From NCBI RefSeq assembly GCF_000687145.1, contig NZ_JMFG01000037.1, positions 1 through 36,362 of the forward strand: a DNA stretch of 36,362 bases, written 5' to 3'. Positions 15,241-22,712 of this stretch are shown here, piece after piece (the first letter of the stretch is position 1; every line of letters starts with the position of its first letter). The translations under genes and the position numbers were made by a program. Origin of the DNA: Thermoanaerobaculum aquaticum. Lineage in GTDB: Bacteria > Acidobacteriota > Thermoanaerobaculia > Thermoanaerobaculales > Thermoanaerobaculaceae. The notes under the pieces were generated by a model. It was given only the letters and a program-made list of their open reading frames with translations. It made no database searches and was not told where the DNA came from.

Positions 15241-16125
15241 ATGCTCATCCTCATCTGTGATGCGTTTGATCCCTCCTTGCCCGACAAGCTCCGCCGTTTT
15301 GGCGAGGTCACCGAAGACCCCAACCGCTTGCCGGAAGCGGAGGTGGCCCTCGTGCGGTCCAAGACCAAGTGCACCGCCGAGTGGATGGCCCAGGCCCGCA
15401 AGCTCAAGCTCATCATCCGTGGGGGCGTGGGCATGGACAACATTGACCTGGAAGCCGCCAAGGCCCGCGGCATCAAGGCGGTGAACACCCCGAAGGCTTC
15501 CGCCGTGGCGGTGGCTGAGCTCACCATGGCCCTCATGCTGGCGTTGCCCAACCGCCTGGTGGAGGCCCATAACTCCATGAAGGAAGGTAAGTTCCTCAAA
15601 AAGGAGATCAAGCGCACCGAGCTTTTGGGCAAGACCCTGGGGCTTGTGGGCATCGGCAACATCGGTCACGAGGTGGCGGTGCGGGCGCGGGCCTTTGGCA
15701 TGCGGGTTTTGGCCTACGACCCTTACGTGAAGCAATCCCAATCGGCCATCTTGGTGGCAAGCCTCAAGGAGCTTTTGCCGCAGGCAGATTACGTGTCGCT
15801 CCATGTGCCGCTCACCGAAGAAACCAAGGGCCTCATCAACAAGCAGACGCTTTCTCTCATGAAAGACGGGGCCTACCTCATCAACACCGGACGGGGCAAG
15901 TGCGTGGTGGAGGAAGACGTGGCCGAAGCGCTGCGTAGCGGCAAGCTCGCCGGCTATGCCACCGACGTGTACTCTTCCGAGCCCCCGGAACCCGGAAACC
16001 CGCTTTTGTCCGCGCCAAACACCCTGCTCACACCGCACATTGGCGCCTCTTCCAAGGAAAACCTTTTGCGCATCGGTGACGAAGTGGTCAAGATTCTGGA
16101 GGAATACACCGGCAAGCGGGCGTAA
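15241..16125 (+). CDS. serA: D-3-phosphoglycerate dehydrogenase, short form
   Basis: This NAD-dependent D-2-hydroxyacid dehydrogenase oxidises 3-phosphoglycerate to 3-phosphohydroxypyruvate, the first step of serine synthesis. It has 294 residues, so it has only the substrate and nucleotide domains. The C-terminal ACT and ASB regulatory domains of long SerA proteins are missing, which suggests no serine feedback through them. The dinucleotide fold is GLVGIGNIG (GxGxxG at 137-142). The catalytic triad is R218 (NTGRGKC), E247 (SSEPPEP) and H266 (TPHIGASS). The ATG follows GGAGA, 33 bases after the DUF1015 gene. The serC neighbour supports this substrate over other 2-hydroxyacids. Confidence 0.9.
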   Translation: MLILICDAFDPSLPDKLRRFGEVTEDPNRLPEAEVALVRSKTKCTAEWMAQARKLKLIIRGGVGMDNIDLEAAKARGIKAVNTPKASAVAVAELTMALMLALPNRLVEAHNSMKEGKFLKKEIKRTELLGKTLGLVGIGNIGHEVAVRARAFGMRVLAYDPYVKQSQSAILVASLKELLPQADYVSLHVPLTEETKGLINKQTLSLMKDGAYLINTGRGKCVVEEDVAEALRSGKLAGYATDVYSSEPPEPGNPLLSAPNTLLTPHIGASSKENLLRIGDEVVKILEEYTGKRA

Positions 16126-16144
16126 GCTTGCCAAGGAGGCCGAT

Positions 16145-17233
16145 ATGAACCGTGCCCACAACTTCAACCCAGGTCCTGCCGCCCTCCCCCTGGAGGTGCT
16201 GCAAAAAGTCCAAAGCGAGCTTTTGGATTTTGCCGGTACCGGCATGTCCATTTTGGAGGTGTCCCACCGCTCCAAGGACTACGAAGCGGTGCACAACGCC
16301 GCCCAAAGCTTGATGCGCGAGCTCTTGGGAATCCCCGAAAACTACCACATCCTGTTCCTCGGCGGAGGCGCCTCGCTGCAGTTTTCCATGGTGCCCATGA
16401 ACCTCCTGGGCCCTGGGGTGTCCGCGGACTACGTGATCACCGGTGCCTGGTCGCAAAAGGCTTTTAAGGAAGCCAAGCTGGTGGGAAACCCGCGAGTTGC
16501 CGCTACCACCGAGGAAGACGGCAAGTTCACCCGCATCCCCAAGCAGGAAGAGCTGCAACTGGACCCCCAGGCTCGTTATGTGCACATCACCTCCAACAAC
16601 ACCATCTTCGGCACGCAGTGGCACACCTTCCCCAACACCGGCAACGTCCCCATCGTCGCCGATATGTCCTCCGATTTCCTCTGGCGCCCCTTCGACATCA
16701 AACCCTTCGGCCTCATTTACGGCGGGGCGCAAAAGAACCTGGGGCCGGCGGGTGTCACGGTGGTCATCATCCGCGATGACCTCCTTGCCCTCTGCCGCGA
16801 AGACATTCCCATCATCCTGCGTTTCAAAACCCACGCCAAGGACAATTCGCTGTACAACACCCCACCGGTTTTTGCCATTTACATCGTCAAGCTGGTTCTG
16901 GAATGGATCAAGGAAAAGGGCGGCCTGGCCTGGATGGAGCAAGAAAACCGGGCCAAAGCCGCGAGAATTTACGGGGTCATTGACTCCTACCCCGAGTTTT
17001 ACCGCGCTCCGGTGGCCAAGGACTCCCGTTCCTTTATGAACGCGGTGTTCCGCTTGCCCAGTGAGGAACTGGAAAACAAGTTCCTGGAAGGCGCCAAGGC
17101 CCACCGCTTCGTAGGGCTGAAAGGCCACCGCTCGGTGGGGGGAATCCGCGTTTCCATGTACAACTACGTGCCGAAAAGCTCGGTGGAAGAGCTGGCCCGC
17201 TACATGGAGGAGTTCGCCCGGGCCCATGCCTGA
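16145..17233 (+). CDS. serC: Phosphoserine aminotransferase
   Basis: This fold-type I PLP aminotransferase of 362 residues turns 3-phosphohydroxypyruvate and glutamate into O-phosphoserine and 2-oxoglutarate. [14 protein letters not shown] at the N-terminus, [16 protein letters not shown] and [12 protein letters not shown] are the SerC signatures, with K197 as the PLP lysine. The C-terminal phosphate-site region [14 protein letters not shown] is intact. The ATG follows AAGGAGG, 19 bases after serA. The operon ends with the terminator just downstream. Confidence 0.97.
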   Translation: MNRAHNFNPGPAALPLEVLQKVQSELLDFAGTGMSILEVSHRSKDYEAVHNAAQSLMRELLGIPENYHILFLGGGASLQFSMVPMNLLGPGVSADYVITGAWSQKAFKEAKLVGNPRVAATTEEDGKFTRIPKQEELQLDPQARYVHITSNNTIFGTQWHTFPNTGNVPIVADMSSDFLWRPFDIKPFGLIYGGAQKNLGPAGVTVVIIRDDLLALCREDIPIILRFKTHAKDNSLYNTPPVFAIYIVKLVLEWIKEKGGLAWMEQENRAKAARIYGVIDSYPEFYRAPVAKDSRSFMNAVFRLPSEELENKFLEGAKAHRFVGLKGHRSVGGIRVSMYNYVPKSSVEELARYMEEFARAHA

Positions 17234-17255
17234 CCCTGCCAGAAGAAATCACCAG

Positions 17256-17281
17256 GGGCGGGATTGCTCCCGCCCTTTTTT
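17256..17281 (+). terminator. Rho-independent terminator after serC
   Basis: GGGCGGGA and TCCCGCCC form a perfect 8-bp stem with loop TTGC, followed by six T residues (17276-17281). It starts 23 bases after the serC stop and ends the serine operon. The minus-strand gene from the right stops at 17280, inside the T-run. On that strand no U-tract follows the hairpin, so it works in one direction only. Confidence 0.93.
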
Positions 17282-18083
17282 ATTTGGCCTCTTTTGTCCA
17301 GTCAATTTCGCTGCCAAGCGCCGAATGGGGAATGGCAAAAACCGCCAAGGTCAGCACCGCCGCCACCAGCACCGGCCAGCGACGCGCCCCCTGGCTGCGA
17401 ACGGCCGCCCAAACCCAGGCCAGCACCACCGCCAACGTCTTGGTGTCGGTGAGGTCCTGGCCCACGGGAAAACCCGTCCAGTAGGCACCAAACGCTGCCT
17501 TTTGCACCAGCGGACCCATCACCAGCCCACCAAAAGCCAAAAGCAAAAGCGTTGGCCAAACGTACCGCCGGGGCTCCTCCTCACCGAAAACCACGGCAAA
17601 ACCGGCACGGTTGGCGGTGAGCATCCCCAAAAACATCGCCACAATATGGGGGAGCAAAAGCCCCAGGGGCACATGACCCTTAAACCGCACCACCACGGGC
17701 TCGGGAGGCACCGCCGACCTGCCCCCCATGATCCCATCCCGCGCCAGCATGAACTGGTAAGCCAGCTTCCCCGCCGGGGGTTGTTCGGGGAGAAACGCCG
17801 AAAGCTCGTTCCCCTCCCGGGCCAGGGCCAGAAGCTGCCAGTCATCGTGGCTGGGCACCCGCCGGCAGCGCACAAAGCCGGTCACCGGCCCCCCTTCAAC
17901 GGTCACCGAAACTTGCAGGTCTTTGCCTACCTCGGCAGAACGGGGCAAGCGAAACCGCACCTTCTCTCCGGTTAAAATCGTCACCTCGCCCTTGATCGGC
18001 CAGGTAGGCCCGGAAAGGCGTTGCCACACCGCTGCGGCTGCCGTCAGCAGAAATGCCAAAACCCAAAGCGCGGTCTTCTTCAT
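17280..18083 (-). CDS. Conserved membrane protein of unknown function
   Basis: I cannot name this 267-residue protein. It starts with a hydrophobic segment (residues 5-22) that is a signal anchor or signal peptide. An Ig-like beta-rich extracytoplasmic region of about 120 residues follows (VSVTVEGGPVTGFVRCRR and PAGKLAYQFMLARDG). Then come four to five membrane helices: GLLLPHIVAMFLGML, LLLLAFGGLVMGPLV, TLAVVLAWVWAAV and VLVAAVLTLAVFAIP. Striking conserved-looking motifs are VQKAAFGAYWTGFPVG and DLTDTKTL, and it ends with PHSALGSEIDW. I recall similar unnamed proteins in other phyla. I chose the ATG at 18083 because the hydrophobic segment begins there and the upstream extension is antisense to the thioesterase. 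Confidence 0.75.
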   Translation of the reverse strand: MKKTALWVLAFLLTAAAAVWQRLSGPTWPIKGEVTILTGEKVRFRLPRSAEVGKDLQVSVTVEGGPVTGFVRCRRVPSHDDWQLLALAREGNELSAFLPEQPPAGKLAYQFMLARDGIMGGRSAVPPEPVVVRFKGHVPLGLLLPHIVAMFLGMLTANRAGFAVVFGEEEPRRYVWPTLLLLAFGGLVMGPLVQKAAFGAYWTGFPVGQDLTDTKTLAVVLAWVWAAVRSQGARRWPVLVAAVLTLAVFAIPHSALGSEIDWTKEAK

Positions 18084-18119
18084 AGCGGCGCATTCTGCCA
18101 CGAACACCGCCGCAGTGGC

Positions 18120-18125
18120 TACAAT
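18120..18125 (+). promoter_or_regulatory. Candidate -10 box for the thioesterase gene
   Basis: TACAAT matches the sigma70 -10 consensus at five of six positions and lies 16 bases before the ATG at 18142, leaving a leader of about 10 bases that still contains GGGAGG. No good -35 is visible at 17 bases upstream. Confidence 0.35.
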
Positions 18126-18141
18126 GCCGCCGGGAGGGAGC

Positions 18142-18603
18142 ATGGAGCAGGCACTGCAGGACAAATTCGCACCGGAAACCCGCTGTTTTGGCTGTGGTCC
18201 TTCCAACCCCAAGGGCTTGCACATCAAAAGCTTTCCCGAAGGCGATGGGCTTGTATGCCGGTTCACCCCCGAAGAGCACCACGAGGGCTTTCCGGGCTTT
18301 CTCAACGGCGGCATCATCGGCACCCTCTTCGACTGCCACATGAACTGGACCGCCGCTTACTTCCTCATGAAGCGGGACAACCTCCCCTCGCCCGCCCCCA
18401 CCGTCACCGCCGAGTTTTCCGTGCAGCTTCTAAAACCCACACCTTCCCGCCAAGAGCTCCTCATTCGCGCCAGGGTTGTGGAGGCCCAAGGCCGGCGGGT
18501 CAAGGTGGAAGGGGAGCTTGTGGCCTCCGGCGAGGTCACCGCCCGCGCCTCCGGCACCTTCGTAGCCGTCAAGCAAGGCCACCCCGCCTGGGGGAGGTGG
18601 TGA
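18142..18603 (+). CDS. Hotdog-fold thioesterase, PaaI-like
   Basis: This 153-residue single-domain hotdog protein probably hydrolyses an acyl-CoA or similar thioester in the cytoplasm. The N-terminal CFGCGPSNPKGLHIKSF motif and the GFPGFLNGGIIGTLFDCHMNWTAAY segment are typical of this thioesterase branch. The LNGG-LFDCH pattern carries the helix-cap glycines and the acidic residue. The second half forms the beta sheet (VTAEFSVQLLKPTP, RRVKVEGELVASG). The ATG follows GGGAGG closely. It is divergent from the unknown membrane protein, with 58 bases between the starts. The substrate cannot be told. Confidence 0.85.
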   Translation: MEQALQDKFAPETRCFGCGPSNPKGLHIKSFPEGDGLVCRFTPEEHHEGFPGFLNGGIIGTLFDCHMNWTAAYFLMKRDNLPSPAPTVTAEFSVQLLKPTPSRQELLIRARVVEAQGRRVKVEGELVASGEVTARASGTFVAVKQGHPAWGRW

Positions 18604-18682
18604 AAGGGCAGGCGCAACGTTGCTGTGAGAAGCGATTCTAGACGGCGATTTGGCTACCGCTCCGGCTGTGTTACCCGATCTT

Positions 18683-19573
18683 CTAAGCAGTCTTGCGCCC
18701 TCGCACCATGCCCACGAGGTAATTCCAGCGAAAATCAAAATCCCAAAGCTTCTGGCGGTAGCTCTTGGCGGGTAGCAGCAACGTCAAAGCCCGGGCGGCG
18801 CAGGCCAGCAGCGGCTTGACCATGAAGATCCACACGAGCTCCGGGTGCCGGCGGACCACCAGCCTGGCCCCCGCTCCCGCCATGCGTGCACGGGACCGGA
18901 AGTCCTTCGGCCCCGTGTACGGGTGGTCGTGAAAGCAAACAGCGTCGGGGAGGTACAGGATTTTCCATCCCCGCCGCCAAAGGCGATAGCCCCACTCGCT
19001 GTCCTCCGCTGCCGCCCCTGGGAAGCCCTCATCCAGCGGCTCGTCCAAGACCCACGACCGCGGAACCGAAAGGTTGGTTGTCCAACAGGCATCCCAGGGG
19101 ATGACTTCGTAAGGCTTGAGCCTGGAGAAGTTGAACTGATGTCCGGCAGGGGCCAGCCACCGCATGTAGGGAGTTACGGGGGCCTCCGGGTCCCAAACCG
19201 TGAACCCAAGGGCGCCCGCTGGACCAAACTTCACATGCGCCTCCCAGTGGGCGCGCAAACACGCCGGGTGCGGCCTGGTATCGTCGTTAACAAACAAAAC
19301 CGTCGGTGCATGAGCCACCCGGCAGCCCAAATTGCGGGCGGCAGCAGCACCAAGCCGTGGCTGGGCCACAACCACCAATGGAAAAGACCACGGCCTTTTC
19401 AAAGCTTCGCGGGTTGCTGGGTCCTCGCCGTCCAGAACCACCACCACCTCGAAAGATGGCGTTCCCTCAGCCATTTCTCCTAGAGCTTGCAGTGTGCTGG
19501 CGAGCTTGGCGGCCCTCCCGGCCGTTGGAATCACCACGCTGAGTTCCACACCACCGTTAGCCATTTCCGGCAT
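18683..19573 (-). CDS. Family 2 glycosyltransferase
   Basis: This is a GT-A fold glycosyltransferase of 296 residues. ELSVVIPTAGRAAKLASTL is the N-terminal nucleotide-binding strand, GAAAARNLGC lies before the acceptor site, and VLFVNDDTRPH carries the DxD-type motif for metal and sugar nucleotide. AEDSEWGYRLWRRGWKI is the usual ED-x-E region with the likely catalytic acid. There is no clear membrane helix apart from a mildly hydrophobic stretch near residue 250. The ATG lies 5 bases after the stop of the GT-C gene, so the two are translationally coupled. Role in envelope glycan or protein glycosylation is inferred from the pair. Confidence 0.85.
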   Translation of the reverse strand: MPEMANGGVELSVVIPTAGRAAKLASTLQALGEMAEGTPSFEVVVVLDGEDPATREALKRPWSFPLVVVAQPRLGAAAARNLGCRVAHAPTVLFVNDDTRPHPACLRAHWEAHVKFGPAGALGFTVWDPEAPVTPYMRWLAPAGHQFNFSRLKPYEVIPWDACWTTNLSVPRSWVLDEPLDEGFPGAAAEDSEWGYRLWRRGWKILYLPDAVCFHDHPYTGPKDFRSRARMAGAGARLVVRRHPELVWIFMVKPLLACAARALTLLLPAKSYRQKLWDFDFRWNYLVGMVRGRKTA

Positions 19574-19578
19574 AACTT

Positions 19579-20892
19579 TCAGCTTTTTGCCCCTGATCTT
19601 CCGTCCACCCCTTTCCCAATTTGCGGGAACAGACCAGCTGCCAGCACACAGATCGCCGGCGCTAGCGGATAGCGGTAACGGTCCATTACCCCCGCGATCA
19701 GGAATGGTGCCGAGTAGGCCAACGAGAAGGCGACTACTAGCCACCACGCCGGAGTTTTACGGAGAAAGCCCACCACCGCACCCACCAACAACAAACAACC
19801 CGGTACAAACCAAAGGACCCTTTTAGCCCACAAACGAGCACCGGGCCGATCCCAACTCTTCGTATCGTACAAAAAATAGAACGAAAGCATCCGCCGCATC
19901 GTATTCCCAAGGAACTTGGCCGTGGAGAAATTTGCAAGCATCTCCCTCAACTTTGACCGCACGTACCTTACCTCACCCAGGTCTCGATATTTACGGAACT
20001 CACTTGCACTTTGGCTGGGGTGATACTTGGCGAGAACCCGCTCGGTAAGAATCCCGCCTGCCTCTGGCGCGTTTCCCAAATACAACTCAAATCCAGCGTT
20101 CGACTTAACCGGAACCCAAATACCCAGCCAACCCCTTTGCCACAGGACGTATGGGGCCACCAACGCCCCTGCCACAAAACACACAACACATAGGTCCAAT
20201 CCCTGCTTGCTTGTTCTTTTCGATAGCGCTGTAACCAACCAGGCACCAAGCGCGCACAGAATGAACCCCGGGAAAAGCAGGATAGAGGCTCCTGCAACGG
20301 CTCCAAGAATTGCCGCCTTTGGCACCCCGGGACGGCGGTAGTACAAAACAGAGGCCGCCAATAGCATGGCAAAGCCTAAGGTAACAAAGTTAAAGTCAAG
20401 GTGTCCGGTTACGCGGAAAATCCAGGCATCGTAGGGCAGAACCGCAAACAACAGCGCTGCCATAAGCGCCCTATCGACGGATCCAAAAAGCACCTTCGTA
20501 ACCCAGTAGACCGTTAAGCAGATGAGTGCGGAACATAACAAAGAAACCATGAAGACAGCGAAAATTGATTCAAAAGAAAAACATCCAAACACTGCAAACG
20601 CCGCAGCGAAAGGAACAACGACACCTGGAGCAATCCAAGCTGTAGGCCCCGATTGCGCACCAAAGGGATCGGAAAAGCCTCGATCTTTGCAAACCAGGGC
20701 GCAAGCTATACTAGAGGCTTCCCAGCCAAAAGGGTGTAAATAGGGCTCATCGCTCTGAACGAAACGGTCCAGGAGCTCTTGTCGTTTCGGAAAAAAATAA
20801 CCGTAATGCTCAGGAATTGAATAGGACAGGAAGAGGAGACGAACGAGAACTGCCAGCGCCGTTATCGCAAAAATGGAAACCCTTGCGCGCAC
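19579..20892 (-). CDS. GT-C type membrane glycosyltransferase (GT39/ArnT-like)
   Basis: This is a polytopic protein of 437 residues with about ten predicted membrane helices and one large loop after the first. That loop has QSDEPYLHPFGWEASSIA and GFSDPFGAQSGPTAWIAPG, a pattern of GT-C transferases that use polyprenyl-phosphate sugars. The acidic residues of the loop are likely catalytic. The start is GTG, with a TAATAT 6 bases before it that may be a -10 of a leaderless transcript. The gene is clearly more AT-rich than its neighbours (for example 20521-20600), which suggests horizontal transfer. The sugar and acceptor are unknown. Confidence 0.8.
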   Translation of the reverse strand: MRARVSIFAITALAVLVRLLFLSYSIPEHYGYFFPKRQELLDRFVQSDEPYLHPFGWEASSIACALVCKDRGFSDPFGAQSGPTAWIAPGVVVPFAAAFAVFGCFSFESIFAVFMVSLLCSALICLTVYWVTKVLFGSVDRALMAALLFAVLPYDAWIFRVTGHLDFNFVTLGFAMLLAASVLYYRRPGVPKAAILGAVAGASILLFPGFILCALGAWLVTALSKRTSKQGLDLCVVCFVAGALVAPYVLWQRGWLGIWVPVKSNAGFELYLGNAPEAGGILTERVLAKYHPSQSASEFRKYRDLGEVRYVRSKLREMLANFSTAKFLGNTMRRMLSFYFLYDTKSWDRPGARLWAKRVLWFVPGCLLLVGAVVGFLRKTPAWWLVVAFSLAYSAPFLIAGVMDRYRYPLAPAICVLAAGLFPQIGKGVDGRSGAKS

Positions 20893-20911
20893 GTTGCAAT
20901 ATTACTCCATT

Positions 20912-20932
20912 TGATGGGTTATGGGCCCATCA
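20912..20932. repeat. Inverted repeat upstream of the GT-C gene
   Basis: TGATGGG and CCCATCA are perfect 7-base arms separated by 7 bases. They lie 20-40 bases upstream of the GTG start, in the -35 region of the putative promoter, and could be an operator. The 105-base gap 20893-20997 holds nothing else recognisable. No U-tract follows on either strand. Confidence 0.4.
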
Positions 20933-20997
20933 CTATGATGAGCCCAAGAAACTCGCAAGACCTGTGCCGGACGAAAGCGCTGGTAACGGTGGTTGGG

Positions 20998-21822
20998 CTA
21001 AAGCGAGCTATGTCTTATCCGGACAGACTCAAAAAAGCGTAGCAGCAAGGCGGTCAGGCGATCCGGTTGTTCCAACGGCACCAAGTGACCGGATTGGGGG
21101 ACGGTTTCCAGGTGAGCCTGGGGGAGTTTGTTTGCTACAAACTCTGCCATTTGGTGAAATTCCGGGATGTCGTGTTCGCCGCGAATCACCAGCACCGGGC
21201 AGGAAATGTCCTGCAGGCGTTCGGTGAGCTTCCAGTCGCGATCGGGGGCGTCTTTTTCGGTGGCGAGGTACTCGCCAGCCGGAAAATTAAAAACAATTGT
21301 TTCGAGTTTTTCGCGGGATTTGGGGTTTTCCCAGGCGGAACGCAAAAGCGGATGGGAAAGCCAGAGCTCCTGGGCTGCGTGCTTGACGCCTTTTTCGCGA
21401 ATGGCTTGAGCCAAGCGCTTGAAAAAAGCCCAGAATTCGCCAGGCAAAGGGTAGTCAGGTACCAGCGGGCCCACCAGCACCAGGGAACGCACGAGGCTGG
21501 AAAAGCGCAGGGCCGCTTCCAGCGCAATGCCGCCGCCTTTGGAAAGCCCCACCACGTGCGCCGGGACGGCGTCTAGCTTTTCCAAAACCACCCGCAGATC
21601 GGCGGCGTGGTCACCCCAACGGTAGCCCCCCGGCGGTGACGAGGAACGGCCATGCCCGCGCTGGTCGTACCGAACGACGCGAAAGCCGGCGTCCACAAGC
21701 GCCGGCACAAGGTCGTCAAAAACCGTCAGGTCCAGGGAATGGCCGTGGAGCAAGACCACTGGCTCTCCCTGCCCTTCCACGACCACCCGCAAACGCACCC
21801 CGGGGGCAACGTCCAGGTCCAT
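20998..21822 (-). CDS. Alpha/beta hydrolase
   Basis: This is an alpha/beta-hydrolase-fold enzyme of 274 residues. The oxyanion region is VVLLHGHS (26-29), RYDQRGHGRS is the usual loop, and the nucleophile elbow is GLSKG with S94. The acid is in VIRGEHDIPEF and the histidine in PQSGHLVPLEQP, so the triad is complete. There is no signal peptide, so it is cytoplasmic. The ATG overlaps the stop of the lipoprotein gene (TGATG). It could be an esterase, lactonase or C-C hydrolase; the sequence alone does not decide. Confidence 0.88.
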   Translation of the reverse strand: MDLDVAPGVRLRVVVEGQGEPVVLLHGHSLDLTVFDDLVPALVDAGFRVVRYDQRGHGRSSSPPGGYRWGDHAADLRVVLEKLDAVPAHVVGLSKGGGIALEAALRFSSLVRSLVLVGPLVPDYPLPGEFWAFFKRLAQAIREKGVKHAAQELWLSHPLLRSAWENPKSREKLETIVFNFPAGEYLATEKDAPDRDWKLTERLQDISCPVLVIRGEHDIPEFHQMAEFVANKLPQAHLETVPQSGHLVPLEQPDRLTALLLRFFESVRIRHSSL

Positions 21823-22712
21823 CACCGCACCCAGAAGGAAAAGCTTACCGCCCGCTCCAGCTCGTTGCCGGAGGCATCCTCCACGGCATCGGCATCCAGG
21901 GTGGCGTGCACCTTTTCACCGCTTACCTGCGTTTGGCTTTCCCACACCACCCACCAGCGGCTCGCATCGTAGCTGGCCACTCCCGGAATGAGGCCGGAGC
22001 GCTCGCCCAAAACCCGCAGCTTTTGCGGGTCGAGAGAAGTGGGAGACAAACGTTCAGAAAAAACCCAGACGAGCTTCAGGCGCCCCGGGGGCACCTGGGC
22101 GCCCGCCGCCGGAAAGTGGGAGGTCACCACCGGTGCGGCGCGGTCGGCAGCTTCCGGGTAAGCGGCGGCCCATTCCCAGGTGAGGTGAAAGGCCACATCC
22201 ACAAGCTCCGGTGGGGGCAAGGGCGGCTCGGGGAGGTCCGCATCCTTCAGCCACTTGGAAAGGGCCACGGCCACCACTGCCACCACCACTACGCCAGCCA
22301 CCACCAAAGCCACCGGCATGTGCTCCAGCACCGCCTGCACCTGCACCATTTCCCCGGCCTGGAGGTTGAACTTCTTGGGCTTTTCCGAAAGCGGGACCAC
22401 CCTGCCAGCTTCGTCCAGGCGGGCGGGGAAGCGCAGGCGGTAGCGCCCCGGGGGAAGGCCGGTGAGCGACCAGCGGGGGGCCAAGGAGCGAAAAACCGGC
22501 TGCCAGCGCCCGTGCTCCCGCCGCTCCAGCTCGGATAAAACCCCCGCCGGACCGGGTTCGCCCTTCCGCCGGGCAGCATCGTCGACAAACACCACCACCG
22601 CGACTCCGGCTTCCGGGCGTCGTCCCTTTTGGCTTTGGGTTTGCACGGAAAGGCAACCGGAAAGCTGAAAGGCCAAAAAGACCGCCAGAACACGGGCGGC
22701 CAAGGGCCTCAC
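21822..22712 (-). CDS. Lipoprotein with Ig-like (SbsA/Big_5-type) domain
   Basis: This is a 296-residue exported protein. The lipobox is L-S-G-C with Cys20 after a hydrophobic stretch. The first 140 residues hold a small beta-rich region (LTGLPPGRYRLRFPARLD, a carboxypeptidase-regulatory-like strand set). A strong hydrophobic segment (VALVVAGVVVVAVVAVAL, about 147-165) may be a membrane helix, which is unusual for a lipoprotein. The C-terminal 100 residues look like a Big_5 domain (VVTSHFPAAGAQVPP, LVWVFSERLSPTSLD, ending DASGNELERAVSFSF). The start is GTG in a GTGA overlap with the pseudokinase gene. The function is unknown; it is probably the envelope partner of the pseudokinase. Confidence 0.75.
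   Translation of the reverse strand: MRPLAARVLAVFLAFQLSGCLSVQTQSQKGRRPEAGVAVVVFVDDAARRKGEPGPAGVLSELERREHGRWQPVFRSLAPRWSLTGLPPGRYRLRFPARLDEAGRVVPLSEKPKKFNLQAGEMVQVQAVLEHMPVALVVAGVVVVAVVAVALSKWLKDADLPEPPLPPPELVDVAFHLTWEWAAAYPEAADRAAPVVTSHFPAAGAQVPPGRLKLVWVFSERLSPTSLDPQKLRVLGERSGLIPGVASYDASRWWVVWESQTQVSGEKVHATLDADAVEDASGNELERAVSFSFWVR

Noticed and set aside
13996-16275. Minus-strand open frame of 759 codons opposite the serine operon
   Set aside because: The DUF1015, SerA and start of SerC proteins on the plus strand have complete motifs and ribosome-binding sites. The antisense protein is histidine-rich and without domains.
18604-18682. Terminator or small gene between the thioesterase and the GT2 gene
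   Set aside because: Only a short palindrome (GCAACGTTGC, 18613-18622) is present. There is no U-tract and no start with a ribosome-binding site.
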